Source of the DNA: Oopsacas minuta
Lineage: Eukaryota > Porifera > Hexactinellida > Lyssacinosida > Leucopsacidae
DNA length: 64,000 nucleotides
Direction of reading: 5' to 3'
Assembly (NCBI GenBank): GCA_024704765.1
Contig: JAKMXF010000099.1
Span: forward strand, 320,432 to 384,431
Positions 1 to 12,900 of this stretch are shown piece by piece (position 1 is the first letter of the stretch; the number at the start of each line of letters is the position of its first letter). The position numbers were made by a program, and so were the translations under genes. The notes below the pieces were generated by a model that searched no databases, had not been told where the DNA came from, and worked only from the letters and a program-made list of their open reading frames with translations.

Positions 1-524
1 GAACCAATACTATTTTATGTGATCAATAGTTGGTTTCGATATCATTGACTGATTCATCAAAATAATCGTCTTGATCACAATAACCTTGAAAATGTAGAAA
101 ACAAGATTTGTACAGTCGACTCCCGTTATAAAGAAGAAGAAGGTATCTAAATGCTCATTTATGTTGCAGTATTTCTTTTATATTGTCTCCACTTTATCGA
201 AGTAATTATCGTGTTCACTTGAGCTTCGATATATATCGGGAGTTGACTATATTGCGTATTTAAAATAGAACAATACCTTGTGATACATTAAATTCTTAAC
301 AAATGGTTTACTGATAAATTTACTTTCGTAATATCATCTGTCTTACAACATAGACTGTCTTCTTCACTATTTTCAGCCTTCGCCATTTTTTATTCCAGAG
401 ATATATTGTTGTGTAGGCTACGTTGTCAGCCATTTACAAAGCATTAACCAGAAATGTTAATCTCACTTGAAATATTATTTAAATAATACTTTAAGGGAAT
501 CAAAATGTCTTCGAGATTGCGAAT
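1..524. other. No gene recognised
   Basis: AT-rich sequence upstream of the foldback element. No coding similarity, RNA gene or clear promoter was seen on either strand. Confidence 0.5.
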
Positions 525-1107
525 GTTCGAGTTAACGGATGCCATAAGTACTAAAAGTCATATATTTACAAGTACTCAGCGCGTAGTTCGACGCGTAGAT
601 TAGGTACGCCGTAGAAATTAGTGTTATTTACAATGCGAATTCGACTTTTGTTTCTTTACCAATAATTGTTACGAATTTTAGGTATTTTGAATTATTATTC
701 AAACCTTCTATATTTGCTATGCCTACAATTATCTATTACTAGCGTCGCTAACCTGTTACTCTCAGTAGCTAAACCTCTGTTTCACTGAAGGAACGGCTAA
801 GTTCCGCTTGAGGAAAGTCTACACCAGAGGTTGTCAACAAAATTTTGGCCCCTGACTTTTGGTCCGGACCAGAAATACCAAGTTTAACGGTCTGTTTAGA
901 CTCCAGGTCGGCCTCTATCCCGCGCGGTTATATTTCCAGTCTTGCTTAAGATGATTATATTCATGATAATATTTACAACGGACCTTTTGACCTTAGCTCA
1001 GCTCATACTCAGCGAGTACCTAATCTGCGCGCTGAAATTGCTGATATTTTAGCTGTGAATTTGACTTTTGGTTCTTGTCCAACTATATAATTTGAAATGT
1101 TTTATTT

Positions 1108-1256
1108 GTATAATGATTATTACCATCTGTTATCTTAATTATTATTGTACTAGTTTCTCCCATTGGCACAAGCAGAATTATTTCATAAGGAATAAATGCT
1201 TGAGAATCAAGCTATTCCAATGATAATTATGGAAACAGATGATAATAACCATTGTA
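1108..1256. repeat. Short palindromic repeat inside the foldback left arm
   Basis: TATAATGATTATTACCATCT at 1108 onward is repeated in inverted form near 1220-1256 (AACAGATGATAATAACCATT), with about 70 bases between. It may be a tiny MITE or part of the foldback structure. Confidence 0.45.
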
Positions 1257-1413
1257 CAGATACAGTATACCCTCGCTAATCCGAGCACCATTGTTCCGAT
1301 TGCAAAACAATACGTTCGGATAGCGAAATGCGCTGAAACAATACTATAGAATCTGGGAGGACTTTTTTCGAAAGTTGTACAAACGATTGAAAGAGGGTCA
1401 ATACACGTATATA

Positions 1414-2625
1414 CTACGGGCGTTCATTAACTATTCGTTATCACATTGTAATTCAAAATTTTTCTAGCAAAATTGTGTAGTCAGTGATGGAGTTTCTCAA
1501 AGTATTCCTCTTCGTGCTGTAAAACCAATTTCGGCCTTTTTATCCAATTGAATAATACTTTTTTGTAGTCTTCGGTTGGTACACCTTTCATATACTGGAA
1601 ATCGCCGATCCCATCTGAGCTCGAGTCCCGAATTTTCTGCCTGATAGATGTTCCTTTAGCTTTGGAAACAACCAAAAGTCACAGGTAGCTAGATCTGGCG
1701 AGTAGAGAGGGTGATCTAGCACCACAATGTTCATAGCTTCCCATTTTTCTCTAGCCAGCTTTTTCTCGTGCGGTTGGGCGTTATCATGCGATATTCGCAA
1801 TCCACGAGTTCCAGTCATTGGTCATCGATTTTGGTAGAATTTTTCAACCTCTGTTAGACACTCATTGGTATAGAAGGAGCTGTTATTGTTTGGCATTTGG
1901 GGACACAAATCTGGCACACTGGACCATTAGAATCAAAAAATATACAGTACATAACCTTCGGGTCCCGAAAGTCATGTCGAAGGATCATTGGTGGGTCCTG
2001 TCCTTTTGCCACCCATACTTTGTTTGCTTCTTTTGATAAAGTCTCAGAATAACTACCCAAGTCTCGTCACCTGTTACTATCTCAAATAACCTTCTGGAGT
2101 CAGCTCGATCAAACTCAGAGAGCAATTTAGTAGCGCATTGGACCCTCTTTGCTTTCTGGTCCTGAGTTAGTAAATGCGTCACCCATCGAGCACATATCTT
2201 TCGGAATTTGATATTATCATGTACAATCGCTTGAGCAGTTCCCGTTGAGATCCCAACCGCATCAGCTATATCCACAAGCGTGATATGAGGGTTTTTTTCA
2301 AACCCAGATGCCTCAAGGATGTTTTTGTCACTGGCGCTGGATACTGGTCTCCCTATTCTCGCCTCATCTTCAATGGACACTCTGCCTTCACATATGCTCT
2401 CTGCTCAATATTGAAATCGGTACTTTTTGAAGCCATTAAAATGTTACTATTACAACTGTCAGAATATAAATAGGTACAATATTAGAACAAGACATCAGAA
2501 TAAAAAAGCTTTGCATTATTGAATTCACAATGGATGGATTGTTATTAGAAAATTCAGTTTGATCTGGATCGAAATATTCCGACTTACAGAATTTGGAATA
2601 ACGACTACTTATTGAACGCCAGTAG
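1414..2625 (-). mobile_element. mariner element, 1.2 kb, complete ends
   Basis: Inverted repeats of about 28 bp (CTAC[G/T]GGCGTTCA at the left, read inward at the right, then a shared TCGTTAT) flanked by TA at 1412-1413 and 2626-2627. Length and ends are those of a mariner. It carries a broken transposase on the minus strand and is inserted in the pogo-like MITE, so it is younger than that element. Confidence 0.8.
1481..2434 (-). pseudogene. mariner transposase, internally deleted and frameshifted
   Basis: Read on the minus strand from ATG near 2434: a mariner N-terminus (MASKSTDFNIEQRAYVKAE) joins directly to VSIEDEARIGRP, so most of the N-terminal helix-turn-helix region is deleted. After that come TGDETWV (first catalytic D), ISHDNAQPH (second D) and SPDLATCDFWLFP (third D), with two or more frame changes between them. 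The family is about 345 residues; this copy cannot make an active enzyme. Confidence 0.8.
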
Positions 2626-2744
2626 TAGTGTTTGATATTGCTCTGTATAAGAATTAGATATATATCGGTTTTCATGTTTGAAACAATTTTCCAAGGATTT
2701 TATACGCTCTAGGCCCTGTTCGGATTAGCGAGGGCCTGCTGTAC

Positions 2745-3367
2745 ACATATTTTTCATTAAATAATTGTGCAAGGGTCAAATTCACAACTTAGATTTCAAC
2801 GATACGAACTGAAGTCTGGCAAAAGGTTGGTTGTGTTTATTATCATGAATATTACCATCTTATGCCAAATATGTGAGACCGTCACTGAAAGATTGTCATC
2901 TCGGAACAGAAGTCAACTGGGCGCGTAAATAAGGCGTTATAGTTGGTATTTCTGGATAGGGCCAAAACTTTGGTGACAACATCTGGTGTAGACTTTTTTT
3001 AAGCAATAATTGGCCGTTCCTTTTCAGTAATCCAGAGAATGCTTTGTTCTTTTGTGATTGTACCATTGAAATTATTGTAATTTTGTTATTCAAGTGAATA
3101 TACTTTGTGACATAGTTGTGGTTTTGCTTCTAAGAGTAACATGCTAGTGAGGCTAGTAATAGTTAATTGTAGGCATAGCAATTATAGAAGGTTTTAACAT
3201 TGCTTCAAAATTTATAAATGACGTAAATAATTATTAATAAAAACAAAAGTCGAATTCACATTGAGAATAACGCTAATTTCCACTGCACACCTAATCTGCG
3301 GGCTTGGTGAGCGCTGAGTACTTTTAAATACTCCTATAAACGGTAGAACGATAGGAGGTTAATATTC
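2745..3367. repeat. Right arm of the foldback element
   Basis: Inverted counterpart of the left arm at 539-1060; see the element entry. It holds no gene. A GGCATTTGA...TCAAATGCC hairpin lies just outside at 3380-3403. Confidence 0.5.
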
Positions 3368-3510
3368 GTTCGAGTTAACGGGCATTTGAGTAACGTCAAA
3401 TGCCTGAATATTGGCCTATAGACTTGAGTTCATTAACTCTGGCCCTGGTTCCTAGGGTTTACTTGACAATTATTATTCACTTTCTAATTGTCCCTTGTTG
3501 TTTAGCAAAC

Positions 3511-3912
3511 ATGAATCAAGATTCTATCTTATTACCAAGCAACTGTTACAGTTTTTCAAGTCTCATTTTACCATCAATATTCATTTTTTTAACCCTCGGG
3601 TTTTTAAAACTATATTTTGTGAGAAAAACACTACTCCTTAATATTGTCCAACATCCTCCACCTCTTGACAATGTTCATGAATATATGCTAAACATTACAC
3701 CTCTATGTTCTTCCAGAGGTTGGAAATGTGTGGGGACGCACAATGGTTTTAGACTTTGGTCATCTACCCTACTTTATTCATCTTTGTTCCCTGGAGAAAT
3801 ACTTACTTCTCTTTCCTTTCTTACTCATACATCAGTCAATAATCTTATGAGTATTTTTGTTGATCCGAAGGAAATAATGGAATGGAATTATTTATTTGGT
3901 GTCCCTAATCAG
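3511..3912 (+). CDS. Exon 1: membrane anchor and start of START domain 1
   Basis: Open from ATG 3511, which has a good animal context (AAACATGAA), to donor CAG|gtatct at 3913, phase 0. Residues ~14-37 are strongly hydrophobic (for example SLILPSIFIFLTLGFLKLYF) and are followed by basic residues, as in a signal anchor. The START domain begins at about residue 60: GWKCVGTHNGFRLW at 70-83 is its first strand pair, and a helix with DPKEIMEW lies near 118-125, where START domains have a D-P...EW motif. The same frame stays open back to an ATG at 3400, so translation could begin there, or the exon could begin at an unseen acceptor. A foldback transposon ends about 140 bases upstream, so the promoter is either short, transposon-derived or outside the window. 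Confidence 0.68.
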
Positions 3913-6900
3913 GTATCTTATATATTGATCCATATTTGCTTCATATGCTACTAATTATCTGTTGAGATTTTTAATGGTTAGTATGTAGATTTATCAGTAC
4001 TTGCCCGCTTCGCTTGCTAGGTCGCTGCGCAACATAGTGTCTCAGGTTGGATTAAGTATTAATCAGAGGAATTCCTAAGTGATTTTGGTCGCTACGCGGC
4101 GGGATAAACTCGGCACTTTTTACCTCAGGTTCATCATCTAGCAAATTTAAGATAAACTCCATGGTCCATCCAAATTACAATCATTGGCCTTCTGTGGTGA
4201 CACTGGAGATGCTTTGCCGCTTTGAATTAGTAATCTCTGTACTTCGTAATAAGCTTTGATAAAATGGCTATTGAGGGTGAAACTTTGTCTAGACTATAAT
4301 GGAGAGTGCTTTGAGAAAAATGCGACGATTTAAGTTAATTGAATGAACATAAGTATGCAAGTCTAAAAACTTACGGTAGGGCCCTTGTATTTACATAAAT
4401 CAATATATATTCATGGATTAATTGAGTTTTAATAGTATAGATAAATATATTTATATTTTAGAACGCAATTAATCTATACTAGCGCGCCTCGCTTGCTGGG
4501 TCCTTCCGTTACAGCTTACTACTCCAGGTTGGCTTAAGTATTAAAAGATTTCATCGTAGAACTAACTTCTGATGGAAAAGAGCTTACAGTTTATCCTTCC
4601 CGACACGAGCTGGAAACACTTATGAACCTGCAAGTTCGATTAAAATCCTTCCTATTGCACCTTTACACTCATACTTACGTATACTTGATTGGTTCCTGAA
4701 AATATTATAGCGGATAGCTGCGTGAAGACGTAACTGGGCTGCTCATGTAAATATTAGGACCAGGCATGAACTGATTACACAACGGATTTTAGAAGTTACG
4801 AATATTCAGTTTGACCAACCTGGGAGGAACTGGGAGCACTAACACCGGTAGTTCAGCTCGTTTGTTTTTTCTGATGATCTCCCTTTGAAAACAGCGGTCT
4901 CCAATATACCTCAAGAAGACGTTGAAAATCTTAAATTTTGTATAGAAATATTTCTGCTCTTCTTCGTGTAACTGAATCCTCTTAGAAGATCAATATTAGC
5001 ACCTTCAAGGCACTATATAGAGAAATATATCTCTTTTGTTAGATCATTGCTCCTGGGTTTCAATAACTCGCACAGGGCATAAATGTATAGCACATGTCTG
5101 TCAATTTGTTGAACTGAATGATAGTCGTGGCCTTCTGAAATTATATGAAGAAGGTTTCGAACAGGCACATAAGCGCATACGCAGGGTTAGTGATTATCTA
5201 TCGAGAAAATCAGATTTTCTTTCAGAAGTGAAATACATAATCTCCCGAATGTACGTAGTAGGAGAGCCAGTACTCAATGAGTAGTTTCGTTAGTCTCTCA
5301 AATTTATCAAATGTTGAGATTTGGATCATCAACGATGTTGTAAAGTATACTTAAACTGTGACAGTTCAGATATTGATTCTATTGTCAAACACTTGCTAAA
5401 AGTCATTGATTATGTTTAAACAAATGTAGTGACCAGGGTTTCATACAGAGGGAGGGGGGCCCTGGAACCTTCCCCACCCAGGCACAATTATCCTCCCCCA
5501 GAAATCTTGAATTTAAGTAGGTTATTATTGTTTGTCGTGTATTAAACAATAATATTGAACGTGTGACATTACAACAAAGATGCTATGTGTGATACTTCAA
5601 TATATACTAATTATGATCACAAAAATAGGGAGATTAAAATATTGCTATCACTAATAATTATATGCTAAACTATGACTGTATTCGACGATTTTTCTCTTTA
5701 AATACTTTAAGAACTTCATCAAAGTTAACCGAGGATAGTTCTGGCCCTTCAATTGCGATCCTCATTAAATGAGCCAAATTAGCATCATTAAGTCTATTTC
5801 GAAGTCTTGTTTTAATTTGCTTCATATGGCTGAAAGATCTCTCAACTGAAGCTGTTCCTACTGGAAGAACAAGAATTATGTTGAGTAACTTGAATATCTC
5901 TGGAAATATTCAAGTGTAAGCTCCAGATGACTCCATGTGAACTTTGACATCCTGTAGGCTTGGTGTCTTGGTAGTCTCATTTTTTTCCCTGATCAACCTT
6001 GATTCTTGAATCAATGCTCGCTTGAACAAGCGCCATTCAATAGCAATTTCATCTTTGTCAATAAGTGGCGGAGAAGAGAAAGTTACACCATTATGGACAA
6101 CTATAGCTTCATTACCATAAAATTGGGCCAGAACTTCCACTTCTCTTTTACCATAATCTGGTAAAGCTGCTTCTTCTGAATGAAGAGATGCTGGATTGAA
6201 AACAGAGGATGATACAAGGAGATCTACCGCTTCACCCGAGAATCGGTTGCCGATGTTGTGTAGTAAAGCATCGACATAAGGAAGAGCAACCTTGTCACGA
6301 TAATCAGTTAAAGATCCAACACTAGCACCATCCACAAAGCTACGAGCTGAGCGACTCATTGTAATCATCATTCCATGATCGATCTCTAGCTGGTCAACCT
6401 GAGTGAGCATTCTAGAACACCAGTCGGCTTTTTCTTCCTTGAGTTCCTCTAGCGCTTTTATAATGCTTTTAAGAATCAAAGGTAGCCTACTAAAGTCCGC
6501 AGTCTGTCCCTGCATGTAGCAATTAAGCCTAGCAAGGAGATCAAGTACTTCTGATAAAAGAAAAATACTAGCTACTCCGGATATGGAGCTCAAGATAAGA
6601 GAAATTCCATATGCTTCTGCATCTCCTGACGTCTGTTAGAGCTGCTGGAGAGTGATAATAAGAGCAGGAAGATCTTTACGGATTGCACTTAGACACCGCT
6701 CATGGGACAACCACCTCGTACTGCTTGGCTTTACTACCTTCAGCTCAGGTAAATTTAGAACTGACTGAACGACCTTGAGAGCTTCTGCTTTCTTTGGCGA
6801 ATAGTAGAATAGTTTCCACAGGCTGGTCATTGTGCCAAACATTTTGTTGATTACAGTGATGGGCTCAGCAGCTTGAATAGATGCCAGCTGAAGTCGGTGG

Positions 6901-9900
6901 CATGCACAGTGTATATAGACTACATGTGCTGATTGTGTTCTAATTCTTCTTTGGACACCATTTGTACAACCAGAGAAAGTTGCTGCCCCATCGTAGCCTT
7001 GCCCAACTAAACGTCTATAGTCGAGATTGTTCACCTCAATGAAAGTTGTGAGAGCTTGTGTGATTGATGCAGCATCTACATCCTTGACATGGAGTATATC
7101 TACAAAGTGTTCTTCTGGATAGCCATCCACAATCCACCTGCAGCAGATTGATAGCTCTTCCTGTGTGAAAATATCCTGACACTCATCTGCTAATATAGAA
7201 AAACACGGGCTTGACCTTAGACTCTGTATTTGCGTTCTTTCAAGCCACGTGTCACGAGCATCCAGAAGCATAACTGCACTGAATTTTGAGGTGTACTGAG
7301 CATTGGAGGCACCATGAGTGAGGTGCTCTTCCAGCAATGCATCTCCATTGGCAACTTGCAAGGCAATTAAATTTAGGTAACAGTGGTGTGAGGAATTTTG
7401 TTTTTTGCTAGGAAATAGATTGACCTCATTAACTTAAGCACGATGCTGCGATTCCTCTCTGCTCTGCATGCAGCCTCTTTTGCAGCAGCAGAACACTGCA
7501 GCTCAAGTACTGATTTGCCGCACTCCACCTGCTTTGACATACCAGCAGTGACTGCTGCATCCCTATGACACCGTGACTCTCCGTATGCTCTCAATAGTTC
7601 AGTAGCATGACTCCAGTCAGTAACTCCCCTGCTTGTCCAAGCGCCCCTTGATCCTGCAGATGGATTGCCCCACTTCTGGCAGATGGTACAGAACACACCT
7701 TTTCTAGGATCTTCGCAAATTACCCAGGATAGATTTTTTCCCACTCATTTTTATATAAAGATTAGCCTTATATTGCTTTCTCTGCTCGCTAGATGACATA
7801 TGATACTTTTCGAATGAGGTGGCGTTGGATCATGCTTGGTAACTTCTGGATTTTGAGAGGAGGATGGCAAACATCTTTCACTTGTTATCTGTGAAAGCTC
7901 TTCAGATGTACATTCATCCATGTCTTGTAGGTTATTGTTCGACCGCTTTCCAGAAATGAATGGCCGGATATCCATACTATAATAGTATACTTCTAAGTAT
8001 ATTAAATATTGAAATAGGTTGGTAAAATAATATTTTGGTGGGTGGTACTATTGATTTTAGGGCTGAAACGCATATTTGATATTCGTTCGTTTGGGTGTGT
8101 TAGCATTATTAACCTGAATTTTCACAATTTAAGAAGAAAAACAAAAACTGATGAAAAAAAATAAATGAAATCCTATGTAATTATTGAATGGGACCATTGA
8201 GTTAGTTAATAACAAACAAATATTCAAATTTCACAAGCTATTAAAAGAAACTTAAAAGATTGTGGTTCTCTAAAAAGGTAGTAAATGACTTTTGAAATCT
8301 CTCGGTGTAACCCTTGAAAATATCTAGTGTACGCTGTACCCCTAGGGATACGCGGGAGACCTATTCTTTCGCAAACTACTGTTTTCCAGTCGCAATTTTT
8401 TTCTTCCCCCCCCAAATCAAAATCCTGTATGAAACCGTGGGAATGTCGCATACTTTAGACATAAGATGCGTCACGCCATTGAAATTTACTCGATAGGTGG
8501 AAGTCTATGATAAATTTCTTAAAGTATCAATTTTTGGCCTTAAATTTTGAATTATATAATTATTTATTGCTGTAGTGAATTGAAATATTTGAGTTTCTCT
8601 GGAGAAAATTTCTTACAAATGTTTCTTTTCAACCAACATCATCAAGGCATATATAATAATAAAAAGTCATTAAAAACAGGTGTTAGGATGAATTGGCTAA
8701 TCAGTACACTCAATTATCCCAATCAAAGATCTACACTCCAAATTATGGTTAAAGGAAATTTGAATTTGAATTATTAATGAGAATATGCTGTTTTTGAGAA
8801 TTTCATAATACCTGAGGCACAAAGTGCCTATATTACTATCTAAATCCACTTAGCAGCTCCAATACATTGAAGTCCATTAAATGGAATTTAGAGGTATCAT
8901 GAATTTCAAAAAGATATTTTGCCTCAAAAAATTCCCCTCGAGGTGCATAGCGCCGAATATACTGGCCGCGTAGCGACCAAAAGCATCAAAAAGTTTTGAT
9001 ATTTAGTACTCATGCTAACCAGAGGCACTAAGCTAAAGTATACTTCTGCCCGCCTCGTAGTGACCTAGCGAAGCTCGCAAGTATTAGGATAAAATTGTCC
9101 AAAATTTGTAAATTCTAGTTTATTGCCAGAATCCGTATTTGAATACTTTTATTATTTGCCAAAATAATTGAATTTAGTTGACATAAGAATGTTACATTCA
9201 ATGCTAAGTGATATACTGCTTTCGCGCTTCGCTGGTAGCTAGCTGCTCAAAAGCTTTGTGCTTTGCTTAGTTTAAGTACGATACAACTAAATTTCTTATA
9301 GTTTTCGGTAGCTTCGCCATGGGATGTACTTGACACTGGATTCACATAATAGCGGAATTAGATTAATTTCTTATCTATGGTTCACCGAAAAGTTGGCTCA
9401 GTCTTGAGTGAGTGACAGTAGTGACCTGGCACATTTTTTGAAATATCCAATAATAAGTTAATACGTCTATTAATGAATATTGTCAAATCAGTATACACTA
9501 TTTATACTATATATCCGCTTTCCCATACCTTTGTAGTACTTTTGTTATAGTATCTCTGAAACAATGATCATCGACGATCATATAGCCAATCCCCAATTAA
9601 ACAAGAGTGATTCTAGGATATGTATATTGATGTTGCCATAATGGAAAATGCCACTTTTTAGATGACTTGTGCTGTTATATATCATGCCAAGCGAGTGTAG
9701 AGAGCGGGCGAAATTATTTCCTAGATAAATACCTCATTATTATTAAAATGGCCAAATTCGGCTAGTTGAAATTGAAATGGTTCAGCAACATATGCCCAAA
9801 CTTGTAAATCGATTTATGTTAAGTTGGGGCTGCCAAGAAAAATGACTCCAGCAGATTCGATTTTAACGACTCGTTTACCTGAAAGTGGGTCACTTCCCCA

Positions 9901-12900
9901 CACCCCCCGCGAGGTGCTCCCCTATGGATTATTACTACTGGTTTATGACATTGTGTAGCAACGTCAGCAGCTTTGAGTCTGCGTGTGAGTAAGCCTTCCA
10001 GTGGCAAGTTGCGAAGTCTTTTAAAGTCTGATATAATCGAATGCTCTTTGCTCATATTCATATTTCTTACTCTATTAATTTCAAAAACCTTTACCAAGCT
10101 GGCAATTCAGCATAGTATCCGTGTGATTTATGTGGAAAGTATATGACTATGTTTACAAACTAAGAAAACGAACTATATTCGCATTCCATTGAACTATTTT
10201 CATGATTTTCTGCTTGCAATTTACCTTACCAGTACTTTCTAATAATTCATCGGTATGATCTTCTCATAATACAATAACAGGGGAATGTATAAGTCGAAAC
10301 TCGGATTTAGTAAAATTTCACCACATTATTATATTAATCTTTATTCTAACTTATGAGTTCCTATATTCATATATCATCAAACCATAAGCGGTAAATATTG
10401 TATATTTTATGAAATCACGCTTAACTGTATGAAAGCAAAATGGTACATAAATTTTGGCTTTTCGAATCGATTTACTATAGAAACATAATTTCTAATATAG
10501 TGGTGCTACCTACATGCCTATTTCCCCAAAATGCCTGTTATTGCCTACTGTGACATGTTATGTCCGTGTTTACTTCTTGTTTTGAGTTTTTTGAGCCTGT
10601 TTTCAGATGGACTTTATCTGTTTCGGGACAATTATTGCTCTGGCGATATTTTATGATTTTAAACAGCTCCCAACAATCATAATCACTAAATAGATCGATG
10701 CGCCGATCCCTTGTGTTGTTTTGCCTTTTAATAGATCTTTTATCCACCTTTAGGTGAGCTTAGCACTTTTTAGAACCCAACGCCACAAACCTTCCCCATC
10801 TTGATATGCTTCCTCATATTCTCATGGATTGTTCAGGATGATATAGTTTGGTAGAACTTTCTCTCATCATGTTCTACTACATTTATATCTCTGTTGATTG
10901 AAGCCTTAGCGTTCCACTTACTTTTCCCCTATCTATCAGATCGTTCATCTCCAATCTATAGCAATACTTACAGTCTTCATTTATACATCATTATTATTAA
11001 GCATATTTATACTTTTAACATTTATCTCGCAATGAATCTATATATATGTGTGTTTGTATACACATGTTAATATGTTCCGAATTATTTTAAGAGTACTTTA
11101 ACACACCAGAGCTCATTTTTGGTATACATGTGTATTATGAGCCTGGCTCGAACACCTTTGAGGCTTGGAAGATAATTCACACCTATGACTAAATTTTCAC
11201 GTCATTATTACCATTTTCGAATTTCAAAAATCAGATTATATGCTACTGCTCAGCCAATTTATATGATAGATTGTTGAAATTTATGATACCCTACAAAATT
11301 TCCTAACTTCATCATTTGGACAATTGTTTGAAGCTCATCAAAAATGGCTCAATTTCAATCCTAACTTAAGCCCTTTAAATTATTGTCTTGAGTACATCTG
11401 GCCTGTTGCTCTTGGCCCCCACGCTTATCTCTTGTTTTTATGTTTCATTTTTTGTTTTTGTTTTTTCCTTAGAAATTCAATGACGTTTGGTAGACATAAT
11501 TTTCCTATGGTTATATATTCCAAGCGAAAATTGCTGAAACTAAGATGGGTATAGATTATACCATAGCTCTTAATATCACTTTATTAGTATTATGATTGTC
11601 ATCATACCTATTACTCGTGCACTTCGCTTGGCTAGGGCAATGCAATCGCGTACCTGTAGTGCCCATTTTAGTTTCAGTATATAACTGTGGCTTTTCTTCC
11701 CTATGTAATGATATTTCCTTGGTGCCTAGGATTTATAAATAGTTATAGATTTGTCATTTTTTTATCCTTTCACCTCATTAGTTATAATTTGGCATGAGGA
11801 TTATTATTTTCTGCACCTTCGGACAATTTCGAGGTTTTGAACAAGGTTCGCACCTATCACGAAATTATCCGAGAGATTTTTCGAAACATTACTATATTAT
11901 TCACTGATCTGATAAGTCAATAAATTTGATATAATTTTTAATAATTCAGCATAGATACATATTTTCTGACTCACTCACAATCAGTTCATTTATTTATTAT
12001 CACATTTCTTCTTATTTAGACAAACAACACTTGTGTTAATACAAATCAATCTCTTCTTGAAGGATGCTCTACCTTTGATAACAAATTTTCATTCTTTTGT
12101 GGTGGAGTTTACTTTGGAGAAGCTTTTTTCCCATTGACAATCAAATGGAAAAAATTTGAGAATAGTGCTCTGATAGTTTATTCACCTATCCAAACATATT
12201 TATTGTGCTTTTATCGTATTTTTTTCTTCCTCAATACAGTTTCAGAAACAAGAGGAATCTCAGATGTCACAGTAATTTTATGCAGATTCAAAAATGGCAG
12301 TTTTCTGTATAATTCATTATCTATTTTACAAATTGCTTCTAGCCTAAAAGATTATATTTATATGAAACAACATGGAGCCTATTTGTCCAAAATAAATGTA
12401 AAGAATACATGTAGTGATGAACATGCTCACTCTTTACAGGATCCTATCTCAACAAAATCAAGCAATATTAATAATCCCAGAAAATATTCCCACGAAACCG
12501 TTCACGTTTATGTGGACCTTATTGAAAAGAACGTTCTGCAGGTTAGACTGCTTGAGATTTTCCTTTCGAATTATTTCTTTCCGTATATTTATTTTGTTTT
12601 GATGAGTCTTTCGTTCGTTTACCTTGTACTGTTAGATAACTGTCGCTTTGAGTTCCAATTATACTTGGGATCTATTCGAAGCAAATACAGTAGAACTCGA
12701 TTATGACTAAAGGCTGAAACGAATGTTCGATTTAATTTCGTTTTTGATTAGGGTTTATCGAATTTTCCTAATATTCCATTAAAAAATATTCTTTAAAATA
12801 TTCGTTTGATACTTTTTTAATGAACAACGTTTGTATTAACGCTTTTCATTTCTAATTGTGATCATAAATCATAATAGATCATAATAGATCATAACACCTG

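Larger units (their letters stand above)
1263..2741. mobile_element. pogo/Tigger-like element without its own transposase
   Basis: Terminal inverted repeats of about 22 bp share CCCTCGCTAATCCGA (left end CAGTATACCC, right end read inward CAGCAGGCCC) and are flanked by TA at 1261-1262 and 2742-2743, the target site of the Tc1/mariner/pogo group. The repeat sequence resembles the CTCG-TAATCCGA ends of pogo/Tigger elements. Without the inserted mariner (1414-2625) it would be only about 265 bp, so it is a MITE. Confidence 0.65.
539..3367. mobile_element. Foldback-type element with long imperfect inverted repeats
   Basis: The left arm (about 565-1060) and right arm (about 2830-3340) are inverted copies. 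Matching blocks include AAGTACTCAGCGC, GAATTCGACTTTTGTTT, TGCTATGCCTACAATTA and TTCATGATAATATT. A 14-bp direct repeat (GTTCGAGTTAACGG) stands at 525-538 and 3368-3381, directly outside the arms, as expected of a target duplication, although 14 bp is long and part of the match may be chance. The element has no transposase of its own; its centre is filled by a pogo-like element. Long arms with a 9-bp or longer duplication would fit a foldback or MULE-type non-autonomous element. Confidence 0.6.

Noticed and set aside
1854-2060. Minus-strand frame at 1854-2060 and plus-strand frame 1818-2036
   Set aside because: They lie inside the mariner copy and are out-of-frame readings of its transposase.
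8314-8496. Plus-strand frame across the right end of the hAT element
   Set aside because: It crosses an element boundary and reads the reverse of the terminal repeat; no protein similarity.
9819-10097. 92-residue minus-strand frame
   Set aside because: Protein-like in parts, but no recognised family, no splice context and no relatives in the window.
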